In this document: one piece after another, positions 9,276 to 17,349 of the stretch
How the letters are laid out: the number at the start of each line of letters is the position of its first letter
Position numbering within the stretch: the stretch's first letter is position 1
From: Anaerolineales bacterium
GTDB taxonomy: Bacteria; Chloroflexota; Anaerolineae; Anaerolineales; Villigracilaceae
Reading direction: 5' to 3'
Assembly (NCBI GenBank): GCA_013360875.1
Contig: JABWAU010000004.1
Location: 22,715-86,714 of the forward strand
DNA length: 64,000 nucleotides
Made by a program: the position numbers and the translations under genes
The notes under the pieces: model-generated
Seen by the model: only the letters and a program-made list of their open reading frames with translations
Database searches by the model: none
What the model was told of the DNA's origin: nothing

Positions 9276-9308
9276 CGTGGGACGCTAGGGAGAACGTCTG
9301 TCACGCGT

Positions 9309-9818
9309 TTATGAGGCGCGGGCAAATGCCGTCGCAAGCAGGATCAAAATCGAAAGTCCGAAGTTGATGCGGAGGAGTCTCGTCTCGCGTTTTTGCAGTT
9401 GGAGGATCTTCTCCTCGTCCGCCTTCTTTTTGTTCATCAGTGTCCTGCGGATGGCGGGGATGACCTCCCAGGTCTGGATGGCGCTGGCGACGACCATGAA
9501 GACGCCGAGGATGTGCTTGATGAGGAGCGCCAGCGACCATTGTGTGCTGACGGAGATGAAGCCGTCGTAATGCGGGTTGACGCTCATCTGGAATAACCCC
9601 GTAATGAGCAGGAGACTCATGCAGAACCAGGCGATGGGTTCGAGCCGTTTTTGTATGGCTTCGATGAGCGCCAGGTGGTCAACGGGTTTGAGCGCGTTCT
9701 TGGCGGCCGGCAGGAAGAGGATGGAAGTCGCGGCGATGCTGCCGATCCACGCGACGGTGGCAAGCAGGTGAAGCCAGAAGGTTAGCGCGAGCGCCCAGGC
9801 GGGAGGATGAGCCAGCAT
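9309..9818 (-). CDS. CopD-like integral membrane protein
   Basis: HLLATVAWIGSIAATSILFLP...LLITGLFQM...HILGVFMVVASAIQTW, four TM segments. Confidence 0.65.
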   Translation of the reverse strand: MLAHPPAWALALTFWLHLLATVAWIGSIAATSILFLPAAKNALKPVDHLALIEAIQKRLEPIAWFCMSLLLITGLFQMSVNPHYDGFISVSTQWSLALLIKHILGVFMVVASAIQTWEVIPAIRRTLMNKKKADEEKILQLQKRETRLLRINFGLSILILLATAFARAS

Positions 9819-10876
9819 TATCCTCCGCCGGTATCTGTTGGAGGAGGCGTATCCGTTGGAGGCACAGCGGGGGTTTCCTCGGTCGGCGCTCCCAGTGTGG
9901 GCGTCGGCGTGGAGAGATCGGGCGTGGCGGTCGGCGGATAACAGGCGATGAATGCCTGTTCGTAATTCTGGCTTGCGAGTTGGTCCAATTGTCCGACGCG
10001 TTGCGCGTTCTCATACTGGGCGACCGCGTCGCAATATCTTTGTTGCCCGAAAAGTTCGTCGCCGTAGCGCATGGAGGCGAAGCGGAAACGATCCGAGGAG
10101 GTCATCGTACCGTCCCACAAACCGGGCCATCCGCTGTATACCTGCGAGAAGTAGGAGACGGTTTGTTCCCAGTTCAGTTCCCAGAAGGAGGCGCCCAACA
10201 GGTAGTATCGCGCGCCCTCGCGCACGCCGTTGGCGCTGACATCCAGGGTCCCAAAGCGTTCCGCCAGGGTCAGATAGTAGATGCCGCCCTCGAGGTTGCC
10301 CTGCTTCGTGATCAGATCGTATCCGTGATTACGCAGGGCGAAGTAATACATACCGTCCACCTGCGAGGTGTTGTAGTTCGGGTCGAGTTTACGCAACTGG
10401 TCGAGCGCGCCCAATGTGCCGGACCAATCCTGTGCGGCGATGAATTGTTGCGCGCGTGAGAAGGCGTCCTGCGCGCCGCTGAAATCTGGCGTGGACGTCA
10501 ATGAAGGCGTCGCGGTGGGCGGGACGTAATTTGCCTGAAGGTTGATCTGTACGAGTACTTCGGTCAATTTATCCTGCGCGCCGGGAAAGGAGGGGTCCTT
10601 TTCGAGGATGAATTCCAGTCGTTGTTTCGCATTTTCATAACGCCCGAACTCGATGTCCACCAGCGCGTATTGATATTGTTCGCCAAGTTGTTGCGTCAGC
10701 CTGGAAGACTGCGTATCCCTGCGGATCGCCAGTCCCGATTGATAGCCCCCGAAAAGTCCCAATGCGAGCAGGACGATCAAGCCGAGCGCGTTGATGATGA
10801 AGACGCGTCCGCGTTTGCGTTTTGCGACGGGCGCGTTGGGTTGTGTGCTTTCAGAGCCGTTATTATCTTGAATCAT
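9818..10876 (-). CDS. Membrane-anchored TPR-like repeat protein
   Basis: N-terminal TM helix after KRKRGR, helical repeat-like region, Pro/Thr-rich C-terminus. Confidence 0.55.
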   Translation of the reverse strand: MIQDNNGSESTQPNAPVAKRKRGRVFIINALGLIVLLALGLFGGYQSGLAIRRDTQSSRLTQQLGEQYQYALVDIEFGRYENAKQRLEFILEKDPSFPGAQDKLTEVLVQINLQANYVPPTATPSLTSTPDFSGAQDAFSRAQQFIAAQDWSGTLGALDQLRKLDPNYNTSQVDGMYYFALRNHGYDLITKQGNLEGGIYYLTLAERFGTLDVSANGVREGARYYLLGASFWELNWEQTVSYFSQVYSGWPGLWDGTMTSSDRFRFASMRYGDELFGQQRYCDAVAQYENAQRVGQLDQLASQNYEQAFIACYPPTATPDLSTPTPTLGAPTEETPAVPPTDTPPPTDTGGG

Positions 10877-10902
10877 GGGAGGTATTATATCAGTCCTTAT
10901 TT

Positions 10903-12408
10903 TTACAGTTTTAAGAGCAATTTAATTTCGGACCAGATGATGGGAAGACAGACCAGCCCGCCGACGATCATTCCCAGCAAGGCGGTCATCACTGCGGACC
11001 CGGGGACGATCACTGCCAACCCGTAGGCTGTCGCGCCTCCGAGCAGCGCGGCGACAACGCCTTTGCCGACCGCCCCCCACACGTCGAGACGCGCGTGCAG
11101 TCGCCTGCTCAGCCAGGTGAAAAGGATGATGGCTTCGATGAGCAGTGCGATCTCCGCAAAGGCAATGACCGGCGCGCCAATGTCATCAAAGACGAGGACG
11201 CCCAGGATGGCGATCCCCAAAAAGATGGCAAGGCGCAGGAACACCGTATAGAGCGGAACCATCGGTTCTTTGCGCGCGTAGAACGAACGCACCGCCACCT
11301 CGTGAATGACGTACCCCGTCAGTGTGAACAGGTACGCGCGTGTCGTCCACGTGAGCAGAGCGGTCATTGCCTCGTCGAACCCGAAGACGGCGCGCACGAG
11401 CGGGTGGATGCCCGCCGTCATCACAGCCGCAATGGGCAAGGTAAGGGCGATCAAGATCCGAAGGGCGCGTTCTATCGTGGCGCGGAATTCCGCCCACTCG
11501 CGGCGTGAAGCGAATTCGGAAAGTGTCGGGAGCATGGCGGTGGCGATCGCCGTTCCAAGAATCGTCTCAGGCACCTGCATGATCATCCAGCCGAACGTCA
11601 GCGAGGTGACCGCGCCGACCTGGTCTAACCGCGAGGCGAGATTATCCCGCGCGATGAAGATGAATTGAATTCCCGCCATCGTGAAGAGACGCGGCGCCAT
11701 CAGTTTCAGGGCTTCGGTCAATCCCGTGTCCCGGATGTCCAGCGAGGGCGTCCAGCGGAAACCGAATTTGACGAGCGCGGGAACTTGCACGAGCAGGTGC
11801 ATCGCCGCGCCGAGGATCACGCCGTAGACCAAACCGTGAATGCCGAAGATCGGAACGAGAAAGACCGCTCCGAATATCTGCCCGATGTTGTACATGCTGG
11901 GCGCGATGGCGGGCAGGACGAAGTGCTGATTCGCCTGAAGCGACGCCATCACCAGGCCGCTAATGGAGAAGATGACCGTGCCGATGAGATTCAAGCGCAT
12001 CAACCCGGCGAGCAGTTGACGCTGTTCTTCGCCGAAGCCCGGCGCGATCCCGATCTCCGCGCTTACGATCTGGTCGGCAAAAATGGCGATCAGAATGGCA
12101 AGCGCGCCTGTCAACACAAAACCGAAATTTGCCACGCGGGAAAACAGATCCCATGCGGCGGCGCGGTCTTTGGTGGTGAGATACTCTGTCAACAAGGGGA
12201 TGAACGCCATTGCCAGCGCGCCGCCGGAAATCAATGCGAACAACAGGTCGGGCAGGTTGTTGGCGGCGTTGAACGTATCCAGAAGATGCACTTCATCGGC
12301 GTAGATGCGCGAAATGATGATCGTATGCGCGAAAGCAAAGACCTTGTTGATAAAAAAGAAGAACGCCACAATCAGGGAGTTACGGGCAAGAGGGGAAAGT
12401 TTGCTCAT
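10903..12408 (-). CDS. murJ: Lipid II flippase MurJ/MviN
   Basis: Multi-TM; NAANNLPDLLFALISGGALAMAFIPLLTEYL and MAPRLFTMAGIQFIFIARDNLASRL. Confidence 0.92.
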   Translation of the reverse strand: MSKLSPLARNSLIVAFFFFINKVFAFAHTIIISRIYADEVHLLDTFNAANNLPDLLFALISGGALAMAFIPLLTEYLTTKDRAAAWDLFSRVANFGFVLTGALAILIAIFADQIVSAEIGIAPGFGEEQRQLLAGLMRLNLIGTVIFSISGLVMASLQANQHFVLPAIAPSMYNIGQIFGAVFLVPIFGIHGLVYGVILGAAMHLLVQVPALVKFGFRWTPSLDIRDTGLTEALKLMAPRLFTMAGIQFIFIARDNLASRLDQVGAVTSLTFGWMIMQVPETILGTAIATAMLPTLSEFASRREWAEFRATIERALRILIALTLPIAAVMTAGIHPLVRAVFGFDEAMTALLTWTTRAYLFTLTGYVIHEVAVRSFYARKEPMVPLYTVFLRLAIFLGIAILGVLVFDDIGAPVIAFAEIALLIEAIILFTWLSRRLHARLDVWGAVGKGVVAALLGGATAYGLAVIVPGSAVMTALLGMIVGGLVCLPIIWSEIKLLLKL

Positions 12409-12413
12409 GTGGC

Positions 12414-12452
12414 AGTGATCAGTGATCAGTGATCAGTGATCAGTGATCAGTG
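12414..12452. repeat. Heptanucleotide tandem repeat (AGTGATC)5
   Basis: Five perfect AGTGATC units plus a partial one; covers the stop codon of the adjacent minus-strand ORF. Confidence 0.95.
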
Positions 12453-12634
12453 GGTGGGGTGGTTTCCACGCCGGGGAGTTTTTCGGCGAGAAGATGGATT
12501 TTGTGAATGAGGATCGGGAAGCATTGCGCGCAGATGTATTTCGCTTCGCCCTTGAAGGTCAGGTTCAAGAGAGGGATTTGCGCGTCGGTGCGGTCACAGT
12601 TCAGGCAGACGGGTTCGGTCATGGGGCGCTCCAA
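12440..12634 (-). CDS. Small zinc-ribbon-like protein
   Basis: CLNCDRTDAQIPLLNLTFKGEAKYICAQCF, CxxC...CxxC. Confidence 0.55.
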   Translation of the reverse strand: MERPMTEPVCLNCDRTDAQIPLLNLTFKGEAKYICAQCFPILIHKIHLLAEKLPGVETTPPTDH

Positions 12635-12667
12635 AATGGGGGATAACGGGCGAAGTGTACCATAATG

Positions 12668-12703
12668 AAACGTCCCGAAACCTTGTTTGGTTCCGGGACG
12701 TTT
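12668..12703. terminator. Bidirectional hairpin terminator
   Basis: AAACGTCCCG ... CGGGACGTTT perfect 10-bp stem between converging transcription units. Confidence 0.7.
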
Positions 12704-12725
12704 GCGAACGCTTTGAGGCGTTGGA

Positions 12726-13514
12726 TCACAACGGCATCTGCACCAATCCTCCGTCGAACATCAGGGCATGACCGTGAATGAACGAGGCGGCGGGCGAAGC
12801 CAGCCAGACCGCAGCGCGCGCGAACTCTTCCACGGTGCCCATGCGCCTCAACGGGATTTCGCTTGAAATTTTGGCGGCTTCCTCTTCCGGGGTGGTGCCG
12901 GCCCGGGCGGCGCGGTCAGCCATCAGTTGTTCGACGCGTTCCGTCCACGTCCAGGCGGGGTTGATCGAGTTGACGCGGATGCCCTTCGGTCCCAGTTCGT
13001 TCGCCAGCGATTTTATGAATCCGATCACCGCCAGGCGCAGGGCGTTCGAGAGGATCAGATTGTCCAATGGTTGTTTGATCAGATACGACTGTGACGTGAC
13101 GATGCTTCCCTCGCCCTGCTCGACCATCTTCGGGACGACGGCATAACATAACCGGACCGCGCTCATCAGGGTCAGGTTTGCGGCGACCTCCCAGTCTTTG
13201 GCATCGAGCGAAAGAAAGTTACCCGGCTTGGGTCCGCCAGCGTTGTTGAACAGGATGTCAATGCGCCCGAATTCCTCGAGCGTCTTCGCGACGACGTTTT
13301 CTATATCATCGGCGTGCGTGAGATCGCCTCTTACCGCCAGGACGTCTGCTCCCGTTTCCTTTGAGATTTCCTTCGCTGCAACTTCGATCAGCTCACTGCG
13401 GGCGCACATCGCCACCTTTGCGCCTTCACGCGCGAATTCGCGCGCAGTGGCTTTGCCCAGTCCCTTCGACGCGGCGGTTACGAGGGCTACTTTATCTTTC
13501 AATCCCAAATCCAT
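12726..13514 (-). CDS. SDR-family oxidoreductase
   Basis: VALVTAASKGLGKATAREFAREGAKVAMCAR; NNAGGPKPG; start at MDLGLKDK with GGAGG RBS (the upstream part of the ORF is repeat sequence). Confidence 0.9.
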   Translation of the reverse strand: MDLGLKDKVALVTAASKGLGKATAREFAREGAKVAMCARSELIEVAAKEISKETGADVLAVRGDLTHADDIENVVAKTLEEFGRIDILFNNAGGPKPGNFLSLDAKDWEVAANLTLMSAVRLCYAVVPKMVEQGEGSIVTSQSYLIKQPLDNLILSNALRLAVIGFIKSLANELGPKGIRVNSINPAWTWTERVEQLMADRAARAGTTPEEEAAKISSEIPLRRMGTVEEFARAAVWLASPAASFIHGHALMFDGGLVQMPL

Positions 13515-13544
13515 GTGTTCCTCCGTGGGGGGTGTGGATGAGTA

Positions 13545-13617
13545 AAAGCATATACAGGTAGATAGGTACACAAGTAGACATGTACACAAATAGGCACCTG
13601 TGTACCTGTTTACCTCC
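13545..13617. repeat. Dispersed repeat, TACAGGTAG/GTACAC family, copy 1
   Basis: tacaggtagataggtacacaagtagacatgtacacaaataggcacctgtgtacctgtttacctcc; inverted arms. Confidence 0.7.
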
Positions 13618-13881
13618 TCAAAAAATCGCGTCCATCAGATCGCGTTCCCGCAACATGCGGCGTTTCCAGTTGTTGATGAGCGGAACGACGAAAGGCAAAA
13701 TCCGCATACTGTAATACGGCGGCAGGAGCGGTACGCCGAGTAGATCGCCGAAACTGATCAGCACGAAGAGATGCTCCAACCCTCCGCGCTGACGCGCCAG
13801 CGTCCGCACCTGGTCGTGGATCGCCAGTCCGTAAAGGATTTCGCGTGAGGTATTGAAGAAACGTGAGAAGACGGTTGTCAT
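13618..13881 (-). CDS. Small conserved protein of the ArsA-associated family (paralogue A)
   Basis: ILYGLAIHDQ..., GGLEHLFVLISFGDLLGVPLLPPYYSMRILPFVVPLINNWKRRMLRERDLMDAIF aligns by eye with 15971..16243 and 16322..16615. Confidence 0.75.
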   Translation of the reverse strand: MTTVFSRFFNTSREILYGLAIHDQVRTLARQRGGLEHLFVLISFGDLLGVPLLPPYYSMRILPFVVPLINNWKRRMLRERDLMDAIF

Positions 13882-13884
13882 GTG

Positions 13885-13970
13885 GAAGTACAAAAGCAGA
13901 CAAGCATACAGGTAGGTAAGTACACAGGTACACAAGTTTCACACGTGTTTACCTGTCTACCTGTGCACCC
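13885..13970. repeat. Dispersed repeat, TACAGGTAG/GTACAC family, copy 2
   Basis: catacaggtaggtaagtacacaggtacacaagtttcacacgtgtttacctgtctacctgtgcac. Confidence 0.7.
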
Positions 13971-13976
13971 ATCCAT

Positions 13977-14972
13977 TCAAACGAACAGCGCATCTCCCAT
14001 TCGTGTGAGGGAATCCGTCCCGCGCACTTCGTTTTCATAGAGCGGAATGGTCGAGCGCACCATGCCCTCGAACTTCTGCCACACGTCGTCCATGTAGCGG
14101 TCCTGCATCGCCACACGGTTTTTCACAAAGTCCGGAGACTTGTCGCTCACCTGTGCCTGGTCAATCAGCATGTTGACGATCACGCCGCCGACCGGGATGC
14201 CGAAATCGTGGAACCAGCCGATGAAGCGCGTGATGACCGCGATGGGCAATGCCTCCGCCAGCGTCACGAAGAAGAACGCGGTCAGTTCGTCGTTGGTGAG
14301 CAGTTTTTGCGCCTGTCCCATGCGGTCGCGGAACGAGACGAGATAATCCATTAGTGGGTCGGCTTCCTTTTTCTTGGTGAAGGAAAGCAGTTCGCGCAGG
14401 GTGCGCGCCTCCTCGCGGCTCTTCAACATTTTATTGACCCACAGCGAATACACCTTGGACATCCCCAGCAGGCGGCGCGCGTTGGCGGTCGGCGCGGTGT
14501 CGAAGACGTACACGTCGTACTCGTCGCGCAGCATCAGGTCCACCATGTTCTCGAACATGGCGGATTCTTCGAAAGCGGGGTTCATCGTCGCCGATTCAAC
14601 GAAGTCCTCCGCCTTGGTGGAAATATCCGCGAATTTCAGGAACCACTGGATCTTGTCGCGTATCTCCTGCTTGGAGCGTTCGATGGTTTCCTTGGTGTCA
14701 ATTTCGTAAGCCCACAGATTCGGAACGCCGTTCACCTGCGTCGGTTTTCCGAAAACATTCTGGCTCAACAATCCGCTCAAACTATGCACTGGATTCGTGG
14801 AGGCGAGCATCACGCGCTTTCCCTGCTTCGCCAGCCAGATCGCCGTCGCGCCAGCCATCACGGTCTTGCCAACTCCGCCTTTGCCGCCGAAGAATACGTA
14901 GCGCAGTTTGTCATGCTCCTTGACGTAATTTTTCATGGAAGTTTCAATCGCTTTTGCGGTCTTTGCAGTCAT
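13977..14972 (-). CDS. ArsA/Get3-like ATPase 1 (switch-I Asp replaced by Asn)
   Basis: FFGGKGGVGKTVMAGATAIWLAKQGKRVMLASTNPVHSLSG; VFDTAPTANARRLLGM; FVKNRVAMQDRYMDDVWQKF. Confidence 0.88.
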   Translation of the reverse strand: MTAKTAKAIETSMKNYVKEHDKLRYVFFGGKGGVGKTVMAGATAIWLAKQGKRVMLASTNPVHSLSGLLSQNVFGKPTQVNGVPNLWAYEIDTKETIERSKQEIRDKIQWFLKFADISTKAEDFVESATMNPAFEESAMFENMVDLMLRDEYDVYVFDTAPTANARRLLGMSKVYSLWVNKMLKSREEARTLRELLSFTKKKEADPLMDYLVSFRDRMGQAQKLLTNDELTAFFFVTLAEALPIAVITRFIGWFHDFGIPVGGVIVNMLIDQAQVSDKSPDFVKNRVAMQDRYMDDVWQKFEGMVRSTIPLYENEVRGTDSLTRMGDALFV

Positions 14973-14981
14973 CGCTTCCTC

Positions 14982-15956
14982 CTACGCCCCGTACATGATC
15001 TCGGACAGTTTCCTGATCATGTCCAATCCCGTCACGTCGCGTTCCAATTCGGGTACGTGCGCAGCAACCTGCTTCCCGAACGTTTCGTCAATTTGCTTCA
15101 GGTATTTATCCTGCATCTCGATTCGGTTTTTGAGGTAAGGCGGTATGTTCTGTGTGAGCAATTCGCGCGGCACGACGCGGTTGACGACGTAACCCATGAT
15201 CGGCACGTCGAATTTGGCGAACAGGTCCGCCGCCTTGGCTGTATCTATCAGGATCATTTCTTCGGGGATGACCACGAAGAAGAAACCGGTCTTCTCCTTG
15301 TCGGTCAGAATTCGAGACGAAGCGTTGATGCGTCCGCGGATGTATTGCAGTTCGTTCAGGATGGCATCCTCCTCGGTCTCCTTCTCGCGCTTCAGCCTGG
15401 ATACCATTTCCTCGTATTCGCGCATCTCCTCGCGCAGTTTGGTGATCTTATTGATCCACTCATCGTAGACCTTCGCCATGCTCAGGTAATACAGCGCGTG
15501 CCCGAGCGGCACGAGGTCGTAAATGTAGTAATCGTAGTTGCCCTCCACCACGATATCCACCACTGCGTCGAAGATGGCGCTTTCCTCCATCGCCGGTTCC
15601 GCGGACGCAGCCTGGATGTATTGTTCGATCTCATCGGGGACTTCGTCGAAGCCGTACATGTCGAGGATCTTCTTTCGGATCTCCCCCTGATAGGCTTTGA
15701 TGTGCTGGTCGGCGTCAATTTCCTGAGCCCACAGGTTCTCCATGATCTTGACAGGTCCCTTGCCGAAAATATCCTTCTGAAAAATATCGGACAGACTCGC
15801 CTGCGGATCAACAGAGAAGACCAGCACCTTCTTTCCCTGTTGAGCCAGCCAATAGGCAGTCGCGGCGGAGAAGGTGGTCTTCCCCAGCCCGCCTTTGCCG
15901 CCGAACATGATGTAGCGGCGTTCGGGGTGTTCCTCGAAGATTCGTTTGAGTGTCAT
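14982..15956 (-). CDS. ArsA/Get3-like ATPase 2
   Basis: MFGGKGGLGKTTFSAATAYWLAQQGKKVLVFSVDPQASLSDIF; IYDLVPLGHALYYLSMAKVY; YLKNRIEMQDKYLKQIDETFG. Start at MTLKRIFEEHP. Confidence 0.88.
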   Translation of the reverse strand: MTLKRIFEEHPERRYIMFGGKGGLGKTTFSAATAYWLAQQGKKVLVFSVDPQASLSDIFQKDIFGKGPVKIMENLWAQEIDADQHIKAYQGEIRKKILDMYGFDEVPDEIEQYIQAASAEPAMEESAIFDAVVDIVVEGNYDYYIYDLVPLGHALYYLSMAKVYDEWINKITKLREEMREYEEMVSRLKREKETEEDAILNELQYIRGRINASSRILTDKEKTGFFFVVIPEEMILIDTAKAADLFAKFDVPIMGYVVNRVVPRELLTQNIPPYLKNRIEMQDKYLKQIDETFGKQVAAHVPELERDVTGLDMIRKLSEIMYGA

Positions 15957-15970
15957 TGGGGACTCCCGAT

Positions 15971-16243
15971 TTAGAACATCGCGTCCGAAACGTCTTTCTC
16001 GCGCAACAAGCGTCGCTTCCAGGTCGAGATCTGCGGCACGACATACGGAAGCAGGCGCAGGCTGTAATACGGTGGCAGGATCGGGATGCCGATCATGTCG
16101 CCCATCGTGATCAGGATGAAGAGATGCTCCATGCTGGCGCGTGTCCGCAGGGCGTAACGGCTCATGTCGTGCGACGCCATGCCATAGATGATTTCCTTCA
16201 TATTTTGCCAAAAACTTTTCTTTTCTTCTTCAGTCATGTTCAT
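15971..16243 (-). CDS. Small conserved protein of the ArsA-associated family (paralogue B)
   Basis: IIYGMASHDMSRYALRTRASMEHLFILITMGDMIGIPILPPYYSLRLLPYVVPQISTWKRRLLREKDVSDAMF. Confidence 0.75.
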   Translation of the reverse strand: MNMTEEEKKSFWQNMKEIIYGMASHDMSRYALRTRASMEHLFILITMGDMIGIPILPPYYSLRLLPYVVPQISTWKRRLLREKDVSDAMF

Positions 16244-16255
16244 TTTCCTTTCTTT

Positions 16256-16316
16256 GCCGCGCAGGCGACATTCTCTTACGCCGACGGACACGCGAGAGAA
16301 CGTATCCTACGCATAA
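16256..16316. repeat. Dispersed palindromic repeat (TTCTCTTACGCCGACGG... family)
   Basis: cgcgcaggcgacattctcttacgccgacggacacgcgagagaacgtatcctacgc; related to 7567..7625. Confidence 0.6.
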
Positions 16317-16321
16317 AATAT

Positions 16322-16615
16322 CTAAATTCCATCCAAATGATAATCATGTTCATCGCTAAACTCGCGTTCGCGCAGGACGCGTCGTTTCCACGTTTCGATG
16401 TGGGGGACGATATAAGGCAGCAAACGAAGACTATAATACGGCGGCAAAACAGGTACGCCGATCATATCTCCCACCGTGCCGAGCATGAACAGGCTTTCGA
16501 GGCTGGCTCGCATTTCCATGGCGTGATGCGCAAACTCCATCCCGAGCATGCCGTATAAAAATTCGCGCACAGCCTGCCAGAGCGATTTTTTTTCTGGTTG
16601 CCTCGACACATTCAT
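16322..16615 (-). CDS. Small conserved protein of the ArsA-associated family (paralogue C)
   Basis: FLYGMLGMEFAHHAMEMRASLESLFMLGTVGDMIGVPVLPPYYSLRLLPYIVPHIETWKRRVLREREFSDE. Confidence 0.75.
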   Translation of the reverse strand: MNVSRQPEKKSLWQAVREFLYGMLGMEFAHHAMEMRASLESLFMLGTVGDMIGVPVLPPYYSLRLLPYIVPHIETWKRRVLREREFSDEHDYHLDGI

Positions 16616-16654
16616 ATTATACTCACGCCTACTCGTAGAACTCCGAGGTGTACG

Positions 16655-17305
16655 ATGAATTCACAAGCGATCATCATCATTGCAGTCGCCGTCTTCATGG
16701 GCTGGTTTGCCATCGGCATGATCTACAACCTGCGGCGCGGCGACAAACTTCTAAAATGGATGCAGGACGGCTTGCCGCTCATCGGTCAGCGCACCACCTT
16801 CCGCTGGCTGGGCAGTTCCGTTGCCGAGATGGGCATTGCAAAAGCAAAGCGCCCCTTTCACCGCATGGATGTCCTGATCGTTCTCAAGCCGCGCGACGTT
16901 TTTTGGATGACGCTCATCGCGCTTTTTCAAAGACGCAGCGACATCCTGATCTTCCGCGCCGCCCTTGGCACGCCTCCGCTTTTGGACCTCGAACTTGCGG
17001 ACCCAAAAACCTGGAGCGGACGCGAAGCCCTGGCAAAAGCAACCAAACGCGGGTGGGAGGGAACCGATTATCACGGTCTGCGGTTAATGGCTCCCAAGGG
17101 GTTGATCAATCTCGCCGCCTCCACTGTGGACCAGCTCGCCGCTCCCATGCAGGCGTTTTCGCCTCGCTTCGTTCGTCTCGGCTTGCGCAAGACCTCCCCA
17201 AATATGGAAGTGCACCTGCCGTTCCCCAACCCGAATGAAACGGACGCCAAAACCTACTTTCAGTCCCTGTGCAATTTGGGACGCGCGATCGGCGAACGGA
17301 ATTAG
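16655..17305 (+). CDS. Uncharacterised protein with N-terminal TM helix, divergent from the ArsA-like locus
   Basis: MNSQAIIIIAVAVFMGWFAIGMIYNLRRGDKLLKWMQDGLP start; codon-consistent ORF. Confidence 0.6.
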   Translation: MNSQAIIIIAVAVFMGWFAIGMIYNLRRGDKLLKWMQDGLPLIGQRTTFRWLGSSVAEMGIAKAKRPFHRMDVLIVLKPRDVFWMTLIALFQRRSDILIFRAALGTPPLLDLELADPKTWSGREALAKATKRGWEGTDYHGLRLMAPKGLINLAASTVDQLAAPMQAFSPRFVRLGLRKTSPNMEVHLPFPNPNETDAKTYFQSLCNLGRAIGERN

Positions 17306-17335
17306 TAGGTCACGCCTCAAGCGTGACCTACTAAT
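17301..17335. terminator. 15-bp perfect hairpin over the stop codon (terminator/REP-like)
   Basis: ATTAGTAGGTCACGC-CTCAA-GCGTGACCTACTAAT. Confidence 0.6.
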
Positions 17336-17349
17336 TTTCGCCGTGAAGG

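Noticed and set aside
12726-13589. Extended N-terminus MCTCLLVYLSTCICFYSS of the SDR gene
   Set aside because: Encoded by the TACAGGTAG repeat; a GGAGG RBS precedes MDLGLKDK at 13514.
13977-15956. Arsenic resistance operon
   Set aside because: ArsA-like ATPases are present but there is no ArsB, ArsR, ArsC or ArsD, and the small neighbours are not metal-binding.
14784-15974. 396-aa plus-strand ORF
   Set aside because: Antisense to both ArsA-like ATPases, which have unambiguous motifs.
14982-16211. Extended N-terminus of ATPase 2 in the ORF track
   Set aside because: The extra 85 residues overlap small gene B in another frame; MTLKRIFEEHP at 15956 is the plausible start.
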